Shown: positions 1-9,400 of the stretch, in pieces | How the letters are laid out: the number at the start of each line of letters is the position of its first letter | How positions within the stretch are numbered: position 1 is the stretch's first letter | Source of the DNA: an uncultured Prevotellaceae bacterium | GTDB taxonomy: Bacteria; Bacteroidota; Bacteroidia; Bacteroidales; Bacteroidaceae | Assembly (NCBI GenBank): GCA_900318685.1 | Contig: ONLL01000006.1 | Span: forward strand, 62,001 to 126,000 | Length of the DNA: 64,000 nucleotides | Direction: 5' to 3' | Translations under genes and position numbers: made by a program | Notes under the pieces: generated by a model | Database searches by the model: none | What the model was told of the DNA's origin: nothing | The model's input: only the letters and a program-made list of their open reading frames with translations

Positions 1-1644
1 GAATCTCAGGTATGCTCCGCCCGAAGAGACAATGTCGACATTGTCGGCATTATAGGAGATGGAATTAGAGTAAGCCGTTGATGCATTTGCCGACAATCCA
101 TTAGCATTGCTTGTCTGACCGATATAATATCCGCTGGCCGACTTAATGGAATAACTGCTGCCCGACTTAGCAATCGTAAACGAAGCCGCATCAGTAGTGC
201 TACTGACGGCGATACGGTTATTACTGATGGTCACTGAGATATTATTCCCCGTTGCATCCAATGCAGACAGCCCACCATTAAACGCCTTTGACCCCTCTTC
301 ATAGACGATGAGATACTGTCCGCTCCAGTCGCTGAGCGCCTGCTCTACCTTCTGATAGGCATAGTCGCCAGGCTCGGCGAAGACGGCAGCAATGGTGACA
401 TCGTAGGCGGGCATGACGAACTGATTGATACCGGCCATTTCGACCGGGACATTCGTGGCCGTCTCAAAGACGTGGAGCGCTGCCAGGGCATAGCCTGCGG
501 CGGGAGTGGATGTCACGGTGACCAAGGTGCCGGGAAGAGCGGTGGCGGCACTGGCCGTGACGGTGCCGTTGGGAGTCTGTACCACGGCGATGTCGTAGTA
601 GGTGGTGTTCTCCTTGAAGGTGGCGCTGACGGTGACAGCATAGGCGGGCATGGTGAACGTGCCGTTGCTGGTCACGCTGACGGTCGTGCCCGTGTCGCCA
701 GTCTTCCAAACGCTGTAGGTGTCGACGGCATAGCCCGGGTCGGGCGTGGCCGTGATCGCCACCGTGGTGCCCTCGCTGGCTGTGGCAGGAGCGGCTATGC
801 TGCCATGCTGCAGGCCCGTGGCACAGGCGATGGCATAGGTGGGAGCCGGTGTCCAGTTCTCGTCCCAGATCATGCGGGCATACTCAGGATGGTCGATGAA
901 GGGATTGCGGTTGTGCTGATATTTCGAATAGACGACATTGTTGCGGTCGATCTCCTTCTGGCTGACGGGATCCTGTTCGTGCCAGCGGAGCAGCATCTTC
1001 ATGGCCCAGTCCTTGATGACCGACTTATTGGTCATGTCGCTGGAATCCCAGTTGCTGTCCTCACTGTAATAGCGCACGCTCATGTAGAAGAATCCGCGGG
1101 CGATGTCGCCTTTATACTCGTCGATGGGCTCGAATACTTTGTCGGTATAGCCCGGTGTCTTGCAGGTGCCCAGCTTCGAGCCGTTGCCGGAGGTATAGCT
1201 GGCGGAGCCTACTTCGCCATAGGGATAGCTGGAGCGCCGGTTGTTGACATAGCCGTCGGTGGGATAAACGTGGAAGAGGTCGCACCTGGGGGTGGACTGC
1301 TCGTTGAACCAGCTCTGCGGCCAGGTATGCTCGCGGTTCCAGCAGTCGCCCTCCTTCTTATACGAGCCGCACTGGCCGCTATAAGGACTCCATTGCTTGT
1401 TGGAATAGATATCGATGATCTTGCCGTTGGCGTCGCAGTCGGTGTCGGGATAGGCATCGAGCAGGCCGTCGTAGCCCACCTTTGTATGCCCTTTAATAAT
1501 ATTGTGTAATGCCACTTTGAGTGCATCGCCGGTCTTTCCTTCGGCGTTATTGTAGTAGCCGGCGGGTATCTGGGCCCCCAGGGTGACGGTCATCACGAGG
1601 AGAGCCAGCAATAGCAATGGTCGTAGCAGACAGGTGCGTTTCAT
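1..1644 (-). CDS. Secreted endonuclease I family nuclease with repeat domains, C-terminus cut by the window edge
   Basis: The reading frame is open from an ATG at 1644 to base 1, 548 codons, so the C-terminus is missing. Residues 1-24 form a signal peptide ending in GAQ. Residues about 25-262 match secreted endonuclease I (NucM/EndA-like): NREHTWPQSWF around His106 is the His-Me finger catalytic motif, and CDLFHVYPTDGYVNN follows. Two beta-rich repeats (about 270-345 and 345-420; AAPATASEGTTVAITATP and TPNGTVTASAATALPG) resemble InlB-like bacterial repeats, followed by a beta-rich region. Likely role: extracellular DNA or RNA degradation for nutrients. The missing tail may carry a sorting domain. 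The family call is confident, the substrate is not. Confidence 0.85.
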   Translation of the reverse strand, partial: MKRTCLLRPLLLLALLVMTVTLGAQIPAGYYNNAEGKTGDALKVALHNIIKGHTKVGYDGLLDAYPDTDCDANGKIIDIYSNKQWSPYSGQCGSYKKEGDCWNREHTWPQSWFNEQSTPRCDLFHVYPTDGYVNNRRSSYPYGEVGSASYTSGNGSKLGTCKTPGYTDKVFEPIDEYKGDIARGFFYMSVRYYSEDSNWDSSDMTNKSVIKDWAMKMLLRWHEQDPVSQKEIDRNNVVYSKYQHNRNPFIDHPEYARMIWDENWTPAPTYAIACATGLQHGSIAAPATASEGTTVAITATPDPGYAVDTYSVWKTGDTGTTVSVTSNGTFTMPAYAVTVSATFKENTTYYDIAVVQTPNGTVTASAATALPGTLVTVTSTPAAGYALAALHVFETATNVPVEMAGINQFVMPAYDVTIAAVFAEPGDYAYQKVEQALSDWSGQYLIVYEEGSKAFNGGLSALDATGNNISVTISNNRIAVSSTTDAASFTIAKSGSSYSIKSASGYYIGQTSNANGLSANASTAYSNSISYNADNVDIVSSGGAYLRF

Positions 1645-1656
1645 ACGTTTTAGGCT

Positions 1657-1707
1657 TTTAAGGAAAAGACTGCCGGCGGTGCCCCGTAAGTCAGGCACCG
1701 CCGACAG
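1657..1707 (-). terminator. Rho-independent terminator after the FKBP gene
   Basis: Bases 1670-1683 and 1694-1707 form a 14-bp stem with one G-U pair (CTGCCGGCGGTGCC and its complement). On the minus strand the stem is followed by TCTTTTCC. It begins four bases past the FKBP stop codon, so it probably separates that gene from the endonuclease downstream. Confidence 0.75.
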
Positions 1708-1710
1708 GAA

Positions 1711-2340
1711 TTATCGGCGCTGGCGGCTGCTCCACGCAGGCATGCCCTCGCCGCTGTGACAGAAGTCGATGAGCACCAGGTCGAAGATGAGGGTGCTGTG
1801 ACTGGGTATGACCTCGTCGCCCTCAACGCCATAGCCCAGTGCACTGGGAATGTAGACGCGCCAGTAGTCACCGCGGTGCATGTGCTGCAGGGCGGTGGCC
1901 ATACCGTCGACGAAGACGGCGAGGCTCTTGGCATAGGTGGCGGCGGTGTGCACGGAGAAGGTGCCGCTCATGGTCTGGTCGAAGACGTAGCCCTCAGGAT
2001 AGGTGGCCGAGGGGATGAGCCGTCCACGATAGACGAGGCGCACGGAGTCGGTGTAGAAGGGGCTGTCGCCATCGTCTCCCTGCTCGATCACTTTGACGTA
2101 GATATACTCTGACGACGGTCCTTCGATGTCGGGATTGAGCGAGTAGTTCTTGAAGCGCTTCCACTGTGCAGGGTTGGAGCGCAGCGAGTCCTGCAGCGAG
2201 GCGAAGAAGGTCTCGTTGCGCCACTGCCAGTTGTCGAACTCTTCGACCTCGGTCTCCTCCTTGGTGCAAGCGCTTAGGCTAAACGACAAATGACAAATGA
2301 TAAATGACAAACCTATCATCTGCATCCATCGTACTGACAT
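1711..2340 (-). CDS. FKBP-type peptidyl-prolyl isomerase lipoprotein
   Basis: The C-terminal half is an FKBP domain: GYVFDQTMSGTFSVH, a central VDGMATALQHMHRGDYWRVY, then IPSALGYGVEG and a closing STLIFDLVLIDF strand. The N-terminus is a lipoprotein signal with lipobox LSAC. The ATG at 2340 gives the tidiest signal (MSVRWMQMIGLS); an ATG at 2364 is also in frame. It probably assists folding of exported proteins at the inner face of the outer membrane. The hydrophobic core of the signal is encoded by a tandem TCATTTGTCATT-type repeat, described separately. glyS lies about 70 bases upstream in the same direction, so the two may be cotranscribed. Confidence 0.85.
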   Translation of the reverse strand: MSVRWMQMIGLSFIICHLSFSLSACTKEETEVEEFDNWQWRNETFFASLQDSLRSNPAQWKRFKNYSLNPDIEGPSSEYIYVKVIEQGDDGDSPFYTDSVRLVYRGRLIPSATYPEGYVFDQTMSGTFSVHTAATYAKSLAVFVDGMATALQHMHRGDYWRVYIPSALGYGVEGDEVIPSHSTLIFDLVLIDFCHSGEGMPAWSSRQRR

Positions 2341-2388
2341 CCTGCTACTATTTCTCATTCTCATTTCTCATTTCTCATTTTTCATTTT
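2285..2388. repeat. Low-complexity tandem repeats in and before the FKBP signal peptide
   Basis: Bases 2285-2311 are tandem copies of a gacaaatgataaat-type unit and encode the signal-peptide core LSFIICHLSF on the minus strand. Bases 2352-2388 are a second array of tctcatt units between glyS and the FKBP gene. The first unit recurs in the signal peptide of the SPOR protein at 36.9 kb. Confidence 0.7.
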
Positions 2389-2411
2389 AGTTTGCGGATA
2401 GCCGCAAACCG

Positions 2412-3950
2412 CTAAAGTTTCTTCAGCAGCGAGGTGATGCTCACCTTGTCCTCGATGATGCTGTTGAGATCCTCGATGCGCACGCGCTCCTGCTCCATCG
2501 TATCGCGGAAGCGGAGGGTGACGCAGCCGTCCACGAGCGTGTCGTGGTCGACGGTGACGCAGTAGGGTGTGCCGATGGCATCCTGACGGCGGTAGCGCTT
2601 GCCGATGGAGTCCTTCTCGTCGTACTGGCAGTTGAAGTGGAACTTCAGCTGGTCGATGATCTCGCGGGCCTTCTCGGGCAGTCCGTCCTTCTTCACCAGC
2701 GGCATGACGGCGAGCTTGACAGGAGCCAGGGCTGCCGGCAGGCGGAGCACGGTGCGTGTCTCGCCGCCCTCGAGCTGCTCTTCGCAGAAGGCGTGGCACA
2801 TGATGGAGAGGAACATACGGTCGACGCCGATGGATGTCTCGATGACAAACGGGGTGTAGCTCTCGTTGGTGGCCGGGTCGAAGTACTTGATCTGCTTGCC
2901 GCTGAACTTCTCGTGCTGCGACAGGTCGAAGTTGGTGCGTGAGTGGATGCCCTCGACCTCCTTGAACCCGAAGGGCATGTGGAACTCGATGTCGGTGGCA
3001 GCGTTGGCATAGTGGGCCAGCTTGTCGTGGTCGTGGAAACGATAGTTCTCAGCGCCGAAGCCCAGGTTCTGGTGCCACTTCATGCGCGTCTCCTTCCACT
3101 TGGCAAACCACTCCAGCTCGGTGCCGGGCTTGACGAAGAACTGCATCTCCATCTGCTCGAACTCGCGCATGCGGAAGATAAACTGGCGGGCCACGATCTC
3201 GTTGCGGAAAGCCTTGCCTATCTGTGCGATGCCGAAGGGAATCTTCATGCGGCCCGTCTTCTGCACGTTGAGGTAGTTGACGAAGATGCCCTGAGCCGTC
3301 TCCGGACGCAGGTAGATCTTCATCGAGCCGTCGGCCGTCGATCCCATCTCGGTGGAGAACATCAGGTTGAACTGACGCACGTCGGTCCAGTTCTTAGTGC
3401 CGCTGATGGGGCAGACGATCTCCTCGTCGAGGATGATCTGACGCAGCTCTTCAAGGTCGGGACCCTGCATGGCTGCAGCATAGCGGGCGTGGAGGGCATC
3501 GCGCTTCTCCTTCAGCTCGAGCACACGGGGGCTGGTGGCCAGGTACTGCTCCTCGTTGAAGGCTTCCTTGAAACGCTTGCGGGCCTTCTCCACTTCCTTC
3601 TGTATCTTTTCGTCGTACTTGGCTATCTGATCCTCGATGAGCACGTCGGCGCGATAGCGCTTCTTCGAGTCGCGGTTGTCGATGAGGGGATCATTGAATG
3701 CATCCACGTGACCGGAGGCCTTCCAGATGGTGGGGTGCATAAAGATGGCGCTGTCGATGCCCACGATGTTATCGTGCAGCATCGTCATGGCCTTCCACCA
3801 GTACTGCTTGATGTTGTTCTTCAGTTCTACGCCCATCTGGCCGTAGTCATAGACGGCGCCCAGGCCATCATAGATCTCACTGCTGGGAAACACGAAACCA
3901 TACTCCTTGCAGTGACTCACAATCTTCTTAAAAACGTCTTCTTGTGCCAT
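2412..3950 (-). CDS. glyS: Glycyl-tRNA synthetase, dimeric alpha-type
   Basis: This 512-residue class II synthetase charges tRNA-Gly in the cytosol. The N-terminus (MAQEDVFKKIVSHCKEYGFV, then SSEIYDGLGAVYDYGQMG) is typical of the single-chain GlyRS. Motif 2 is visible as FRNEIVARQFIFRMREFEQ, motif 3 as IGVDRMFLSIM, and the anticodon-binding domain begins around KLAVMPLVKKDGLPEKAREI. The charged stretch EKIQKEVEKARKRFKEAFNE is the usual helical insertion. Length is normal for the family. A Bacteroidota promoter lies about 55 bases upstream. The FKBP gene follows at a short distance. Confidence 0.97.
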   Translation of the reverse strand: MAQEDVFKKIVSHCKEYGFVFPSSEIYDGLGAVYDYGQMGVELKNNIKQYWWKAMTMLHDNIVGIDSAIFMHPTIWKASGHVDAFNDPLIDNRDSKKRYRADVLIEDQIAKYDEKIQKEVEKARKRFKEAFNEEQYLATSPRVLELKEKRDALHARYAAAMQGPDLEELRQIILDEEIVCPISGTKNWTDVRQFNLMFSTEMGSTADGSMKIYLRPETAQGIFVNYLNVQKTGRMKIPFGIAQIGKAFRNEIVARQFIFRMREFEQMEMQFFVKPGTELEWFAKWKETRMKWHQNLGFGAENYRFHDHDKLAHYANAATDIEFHMPFGFKEVEGIHSRTNFDLSQHEKFSGKQIKYFDPATNESYTPFVIETSIGVDRMFLSIMCHAFCEEQLEGGETRTVLRLPAALAPVKLAVMPLVKKDGLPEKAREIIDQLKFHFNCQYDEKDSIGKRYRRQDAIGTPYCVTVDHDTLVDGCVTLRFRDTMEQERVRIEDLNSIIEDKVSITSLLKKL

Positions 3951-4003
3951 AATTTTTTATTTCGATTTACTTATTTTCGATTCACATTATAATTTTTCGC
4001 GTG

Positions 4004-4034
4004 CAAAGGTACAAATAAGTGAGAACAATACAAA
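4004..4034 (-). promoter_or_regulatory. Promoter of glyS
   Basis: On the minus strand TTTG (4034-4031) is followed after 19 bases by TACCTTTG (4011-4004), the Bacteroidota primary sigma -33 and -7 elements. glyS starts 53 bases downstream. Confidence 0.75.
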
Positions 4035-4161
4035 ATAAAAATCTATTTTTTAATTTTTATTGTCGAACGAAAGTACCTTCGGCGCAGCCAAAGGTGCCAT
4101 ATTTTGGGGGAGAGAGGGAGACAAAGGAGTTAAAGGGAGTTAAAGGACGGTGTTTTTTTCG

Positions 4162-4189
4162 TTGAAAGGCCAAAAAAGGGCTACCTTTG
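4162..4189 (+). promoter_or_regulatory. Promoter of topB
   Basis: TTG at 4162-4164 and TACCTTTG at 4182-4189, 17 bases apart. topB starts 55 bases after the -7 box. The space before it (4040-4160) holds only low-complexity sequence, including the tandem GGAGTTAAAG around 4125-4147. Confidence 0.65.
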
Positions 4190-4244
4190 CATTTTAAATA
4201 GAAAATCTTCAGAACGTAAAAATCGAAAATCGTAAATCCCAAAG

Positions 4245-6443
4245 ATGGTTGTTTGCATAGCAGAGAAACCGAGCGTGGCCCGCGACATAGCACGTATCAT
4301 CGGAGCTACGGCCTCCCACGACGGATATATGGAAGGAAACGGCTATCAGGTGACATGGACCTTCGGACACCTGTGCACGCTGAAAGAGCCTGGCGACTAT
4401 ACTCAGGCCTGGCGCCCGTGGGCACTGACACAGCTGCCCATGATTCCTCAGCGCTTCGGCATCAAGCTCATACCCGAGGAACATATCACGAAGCAGTTTG
4501 CCGTCATCGAGCGGCTGATGCAGCAGGCTGATGCCATCGTCAACTGCGGTGATGCCGGTCAGGAGGGAGAGCTCATCCAGCGCTGGGTGATGCAGAAGGC
4601 GCAGGCCAAGTGTCCCGTGAAGCGGCTGTGGATCTCGTCGATGACCGACGAGGCCATCCGCGAGGGCTTTGCCAACCTGAAAGACCAGGCCGACTACCAG
4701 CCGCTCTACATGGCCGGCATGAGCCGGGCCATCGGCGACTGGCTGCTGGGCATGAACGCCACCCGTCTCTACACCCTGAAGTACGGCCAGAACCGGCAGG
4801 TGCTCAGCATCGGCCGTGTGCAGACGCCCACCCTCGCCCTCATCGTCAACCGTCAGAAGGAGATCGACAATTTCAAGCCCGAGCCCTACTGGGTGCTGGC
4901 CACCATCTACAGGGATGTGACGTTTACGGCTACGAAGGGCAAATTCACCTCGAAGGAAGAGGGCGAGCGGGCTTTCTCGCTCATCGAAGGGCAGCCTTTC
5001 GAAGTGACGAAGGTGGAGAAGAAAGAAGGCAAGGAGCAGCCCCCTCAGCTCTACGACCTCACCTCGCTGCAGGTGGACTGCAACCGTAAGTTCGGCTTCT
5101 CGGCCGAGATGACGCTGAACATCATCCAGAGCCTCTACGAGAAGAAGTTCACCACCTATCCCCGTGTCGACACGCAATACCTCTCCGACGACATCTACGC
5201 CAAGTGCCCGCAGACCCTCAACGGCCTCTATCAGACCAAGTTTGCAGGCGTGGCTCCCTATGCAGAGCTCATCAGGCCCATCGGAGGGAAACCGCTGAAA
5301 AAGAGCAAGCGGGTGTTCGACACATCGAAGGTCACCGACCACCATGCCATCATTCCCACCGGCGTCATTCCACAGGGACTGAGCGATGCCGAGCAGCGCG
5401 TCTTCGACCTTGTGGCCCGCCGCTTCATCGGTGTATTCCTGCCCGACTGCCGATTCTCTACCACGACCGTGCTGGGCGAGGTAGCCCCCCCGTCGTCCCC
5501 CGAGGGGGACACCAATGTCAAGACAAATGAAGCCCCCTCGGGGGCCGTAGTGGGGGCTCCCATTGAGTTCAAGGTCACCGGCAAGGAGATTCTCGATCCA
5601 GGATGGCGAGTGGTACTGCCGTCATCCTCGTCCCCTGAGGGTGACACAAATGATTCAGGCAATGAAGCCCCCTCGGGGGCCGTAGGGGGGGCTATCCCCA
5701 CCTTCGTCAAGGGCGAGAGCGGACCCCACAAGCCTACGCTCACTGAAAAATGGACCACACCCCCACCCTATTACAACGAGGCCTCACTGCTGCGGGCGAT
5801 GGAGACTGCCGGCAAGTTCGTCGAGGACGAGACACTGCGTGCGGCCATGAAGGAGAACGGCATAGGTCGTCCCTCCAGCAGGGCATCCATTATCGAGACC
5901 CTCTTCAAGCGCCATTATATCCGCCGCGACCGCAAACGACTGCTCGCCACCCCCACTGGCATCGAGCTCATCGACCTCATACACGAGGAACTGCTCAAGA
6001 GCTGTGAGCTCACCGGCATCTGGGAGAAGAAACTGCGCGACATTGAGCACAAGAAGTACGATGCCCAGCAGTTCATCGACGAGCTGAAGCAGCAGGTCAC
6101 CGAGATTGTCAACCAGGTGATGGCCGACGGCAGCAACCGTCATGTCACCGTGACCACCGATGTCACTCCTCCGCCGGCACCTGCACAGGGCAAAGCACCT
6201 AAGAAGCCTCGTAAGACCACGCCCAAAGCCGGCAAAGCTGCCACCCCGACCGCTTCAAATGCCGGGAAAGCTGCCGGCACGCCATCACCTCAAGCCGCCA
6301 CTGCAGCCCCTGCCAGCACGGCAGCCGACGGGCTCGTAGGCAGGCCCTGTCCGCTCTGTGGCAAGGGTCATATCATCAAGGGCAAGACCGCCTACGGCTG
6401 TTCGGAATGGAAGAACGGCTGCACCTGGCGTCAGCCTTTCTAA
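4245..6443 (+). CDS. topB: DNA topoisomerase III carrying two in-frame repeat insertions
   Basis: A type IA topoisomerase of 732 residues that passes single strands and resolves recombination or replication intermediates. The Toprim domain opens at MVVCIAEKPSVARDIARII and holds NCGDAGQEGELIQ. The active-site tyrosine is Tyr305 in TTYPRVDTQYLSDD. The C-terminus has a Lys/Pro/Ala-rich linker (about 640-690) and a four-cysteine zinc ribbon (CPLCG, then YGCSEWKNGC). Residues about 414-438 and 459-483 are encoded by GC-rich palindromic repeats (PEGDTN and NEAPSGA appear in both) and would not be expected in the family. The next gene, a helicase-nuclease, starts 21 bases downstream. Neighbours are chromosomal, so this is not a conjugative-element topB. 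Confidence 0.93.
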   Translation: MVVCIAEKPSVARDIARIIGATASHDGYMEGNGYQVTWTFGHLCTLKEPGDYTQAWRPWALTQLPMIPQRFGIKLIPEEHITKQFAVIERLMQQADAIVNCGDAGQEGELIQRWVMQKAQAKCPVKRLWISSMTDEAIREGFANLKDQADYQPLYMAGMSRAIGDWLLGMNATRLYTLKYGQNRQVLSIGRVQTPTLALIVNRQKEIDNFKPEPYWVLATIYRDVTFTATKGKFTSKEEGERAFSLIEGQPFEVTKVEKKEGKEQPPQLYDLTSLQVDCNRKFGFSAEMTLNIIQSLYEKKFTTYPRVDTQYLSDDIYAKCPQTLNGLYQTKFAGVAPYAELIRPIGGKPLKKSKRVFDTSKVTDHHAIIPTGVIPQGLSDAEQRVFDLVARRFIGVFLPDCRFSTTTVLGEVAPPSSPEGDTNVKTNEAPSGAVVGAPIEFKVTGKEILDPGWRVVLPSSSSPEGDTNDSGNEAPSGAVGGAIPTFVKGESGPHKPTLTEKWTTPPPYYNEASLLRAMETAGKFVEDETLRAAMKENGIGRPSSRASIIETLFKRHYIRRDRKRLLATPTGIELIDLIHEELLKSCELTGIWEKKLRDIEHKKYDAQQFIDELKQQVTEIVNQVMADGSNRHVTVTTDVTPPPAPAQGKAPKKPRKTTPKAGKAATPTASNAGKAAGTPSPQAATAAPASTAADGLVGRPCPLCGKGHIIKGKTAYGCSEWKNGCTWRQPF
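5483..5558. repeat. In-frame inverted pair of GC-rich palindromic repeats in topB, copy 1
   Basis: The left half (5483-5510) contains the 7-bp-arm palindrome GTCCCCC/GGGGGAC at 5495-5510. The right half (5531-5558) contains GCCCCCTCGGGGGC at 5532-5545. The right half is the reverse complement of the left in layout: palindrome, spacer, run of G, ending AGC or GCT. The topB frame stays open throughout. Confidence 0.8.
5618..5693. repeat. In-frame inverted pair of GC-rich palindromic repeats in topB, copy 2
   Basis: This has the same architecture as the copy 60 bases upstream. The right half (5665-5693) is nearly identical to that of copy 1, whereas the left half (5619-5645, TCCCCTGAGGGTGAC) has drifted. 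Both copies encode a stretch containing PEGDTN and EAPSGA, which suggests duplication or repeated insertion. Confidence 0.8.
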
Positions 6444-6464
6444 GAAGCAAACACTACTAATCGA

Positions 6465-9400
6465 ATGAAGACAAAGACAATGGGAGACAAAGCCAACGAG
6501 CCGCAAATACTGAAAGTAGACTACCTGCCACAACTGAACTACGCCATGCAGCTGCACGGTGAGCGCTGCCTGCGACGTATCGAGATATATAATCCCTCCG
6601 ACGAGGACTGGGCCGACGTGACCATCAGCCTCAGCGGCGAACTAGTGGAATCCTGCGAAGAGCACATCGAGCTGATCCCCAGGAAGCAGGCCGTCAGAAT
6701 CACCCAGCTGCACCTCATGCCCGACATCGACATGCTCCGCAAGCTGACAGAGAGCGTAGTGACTCACTTCGCCCTGACAGTCTCCACAGGTGAGACCGCC
6801 ATTCACGAGCAACACTACGAACTGCGGCTGCTGGCCTTCGACGAATGGACTGGCGGGCAGACGAGTCCCGAGATACTGGCCTCGTTTGTCACTCCCAACA
6901 GCGAGCAGCTGTCGCCCATACTGGTGAAGGCCGCCACACTGATGGAACAGCTCACGGGGTCGGCCGCCCTTGACGACTACCAGACACAGGATCCCAATCG
7001 CGTCCGGGCACAGGTGGCAAGCATCTATGCCGCCTTGTGCCAGCAAGGACTCGTCTACAGTGCTCCCCCATCAAGTTTCGAACAGACAGGACAGCGTGTG
7101 CGACTGGCTCCGAAGGTACTCGAGCAGAAGATCGGGACATGCCTCGACCTCTCGCTGCTTGCAGCCTCATGCCTGGAAGCATGCGGACTGCATCCGCTGA
7201 TTCTCCTGCTGAAAGGGCATGCGATGGTGGGATGCTGGCTGACTAATAAATACTACCAGCACACGGTGGGCGATGATGCCTCGCTGCTGCTGAAGTCGGC
7301 TGCCGACGGCATCAATGAGATGGTGCTGTTCGAATCGACATCGCTCACCCACACAGAGAGCATCAGTTTCGAGACGGCCGTAGACCAGGCAGAAAAACGC
7401 CTGCTGTCGAAACCTGATGACTTCAGAATGTTCATCGACGTGTATCGCTGCCGTCTGGAAGGCATCCGCCCGCTACCCCTGAAAAGCGACGGCACGCTGC
7501 AAGTAGACGGGCTGCAGCACAAAGAGACCAAGGACATCCTCGACATCGCTCATCAGACCACCGTCAACGTGAGTGATGCCAACGACGAGACCCCTGCCGA
7601 CCGCCTGCAAATATGGGAGCGCAAGCTGCTCGACTTCAGCATGCGCAACAGCCTGCTGAACCTGCGCATCACCAAGAAGGCTGTGCCCTTCATCTCGTTC
7701 GACCTCGACGTGCTGGAAGACCAGCTGCAGGCCGGCGACAGTTTTGAATTATTGTCATCGCCCACGAAAGAAAAGATACAGCCCGATGAAGGCGCCTATT
7801 ACCTCTCACGCCTGCATTCTATCGAGCTGGAGGCTGTGGTGACACAGGCTCTGAAGCAGAATCAGCTATACTCCTATCTCAACGACAACGAACTGCCAAA
7901 TGCCGTCAAGACACTCTACCGCGATTCGCGCACAGCAATGGAGGAGAACGGTGCCGACACACTGTTCCTGACATTGGGAATGCTGAAATGGTATGAGACC
8001 GAGAAGAGCATCATGCCACGCTATGCCCCACTGGTGATGCTGCCCGTCAGACTGGTGAGGAAAAGTGCCGGCAGCTATGTGCTGCGCATGCGAGAGGAGG
8101 AGACAACGTTCAACACCACCCTCGTGGAGATGCTGCGACAGCAGTTCGGACTGACCTTCAACGGGCTGCTGCCGCTGCCCAAGGACAACAGCGGCGTAGA
8201 CCTGCGCGCCATCTTCTCGATCGTCAGGGCTCACATCAAGGAGCACGCCCGCTGGGATGTCGTAGAAGAGGCCCTGCTGGGTCTGTTCTCCTTCAGTAAG
8301 TTTGTGATGTGGAACGACATCCACAGCAACTCTCAGCTCATGCGGCGCAATCATATCGTAGATGCGCTGCTACAGAAGCAGTTCCAGCGACAGCCGTCGT
8401 CGGAAGAGCCGCTGGACGTGCGCAAGGCCGACCGCTCGCTCCATCCTACGGCATTTGCCCTGCCTGTCGACGTGGACTCTTCACAGCTGGAAGCTGTCAT
8501 AGAGTCAGGGCTGGAACGAAGCTTCATCCTCTATGGCCCTCCGGGTACCGGCAAGAGTCAGACCATCACGAATATCATATCCAATGCCCTCTATCACGGC
8601 AAGCGCGTACTGTTCGTTGCTGAGAAGATGGCTGCCCTGCAAGTGGTGCAGGCACGAATGGAGAAAATAGGAGTGGCACCCTTCTGTCTGGAGATGCACT
8701 CCAACAAAATGACGAAGAGTCACCTGCTGCACCAGCTGCAGGCTGTGCTGGATCTTGCCCAGACGAAAAGCAGCAAGGAATACGCACAAAAGGCCGACGA
8801 CCTGATGAAATGCCGTCAGGAACTGCTTGACTATGTCGAGAAGCTCCATCAGCGACGCTCCTGTGGGCTGTCGCTGCACGACTGCATCACCCGCTACGAG
8901 GCACTCGACGGTATTGATCCTTTGTCACCCTCTTCTGATTTCGTAAAAGAACTAACTGAGGAAAAGCTGCGAACCGCTGAAGAATCACTGCGCCAGCTGG
9001 ACACCGTCATTCAAATATCCGGACATCCCTATGGGCATCCGCTATTGGGACTGGAGATCAACGATGCCTCGGAAAAAGCCCGTCAGCAGCTCATCGACGA
9101 ACTGCCCATACTGCGTCAACAGGTCGAAGAAACGCTTAATACCTCTAATGACAAGACACTGACCTTCAAAGGACTGCAGAACCACATGGGACTCATACAG
9201 GCGCAAGAGTCGTTGCTGTCACTCTACACCGACCAAGTGCTCACACTGCATCCTCGTCAGCTTAGCGGCGAGTGGCAAATGATCGGACAAAAATGGTTCT
9301 TGCCCAGGTTCTTCGCCAAGCGGTCGTTCGTCAAGAAGATGCGCGCCTTCAAGGCCGATTTCCAGGCCAGCGACCTGCCGACCCTTCTCGCCGACTTGGA

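Noticed and set aside
472..1509. 345-codon frame on the plus strand
   Set aside because: Antisense to the endonuclease gene, Gly/Ala/Val-rich shadow composition, no recognisable domain.
4245..6443. topB as part of a conjugative element
   Set aside because: No tra or mobilisation genes are nearby; neighbours are housekeeping genes.
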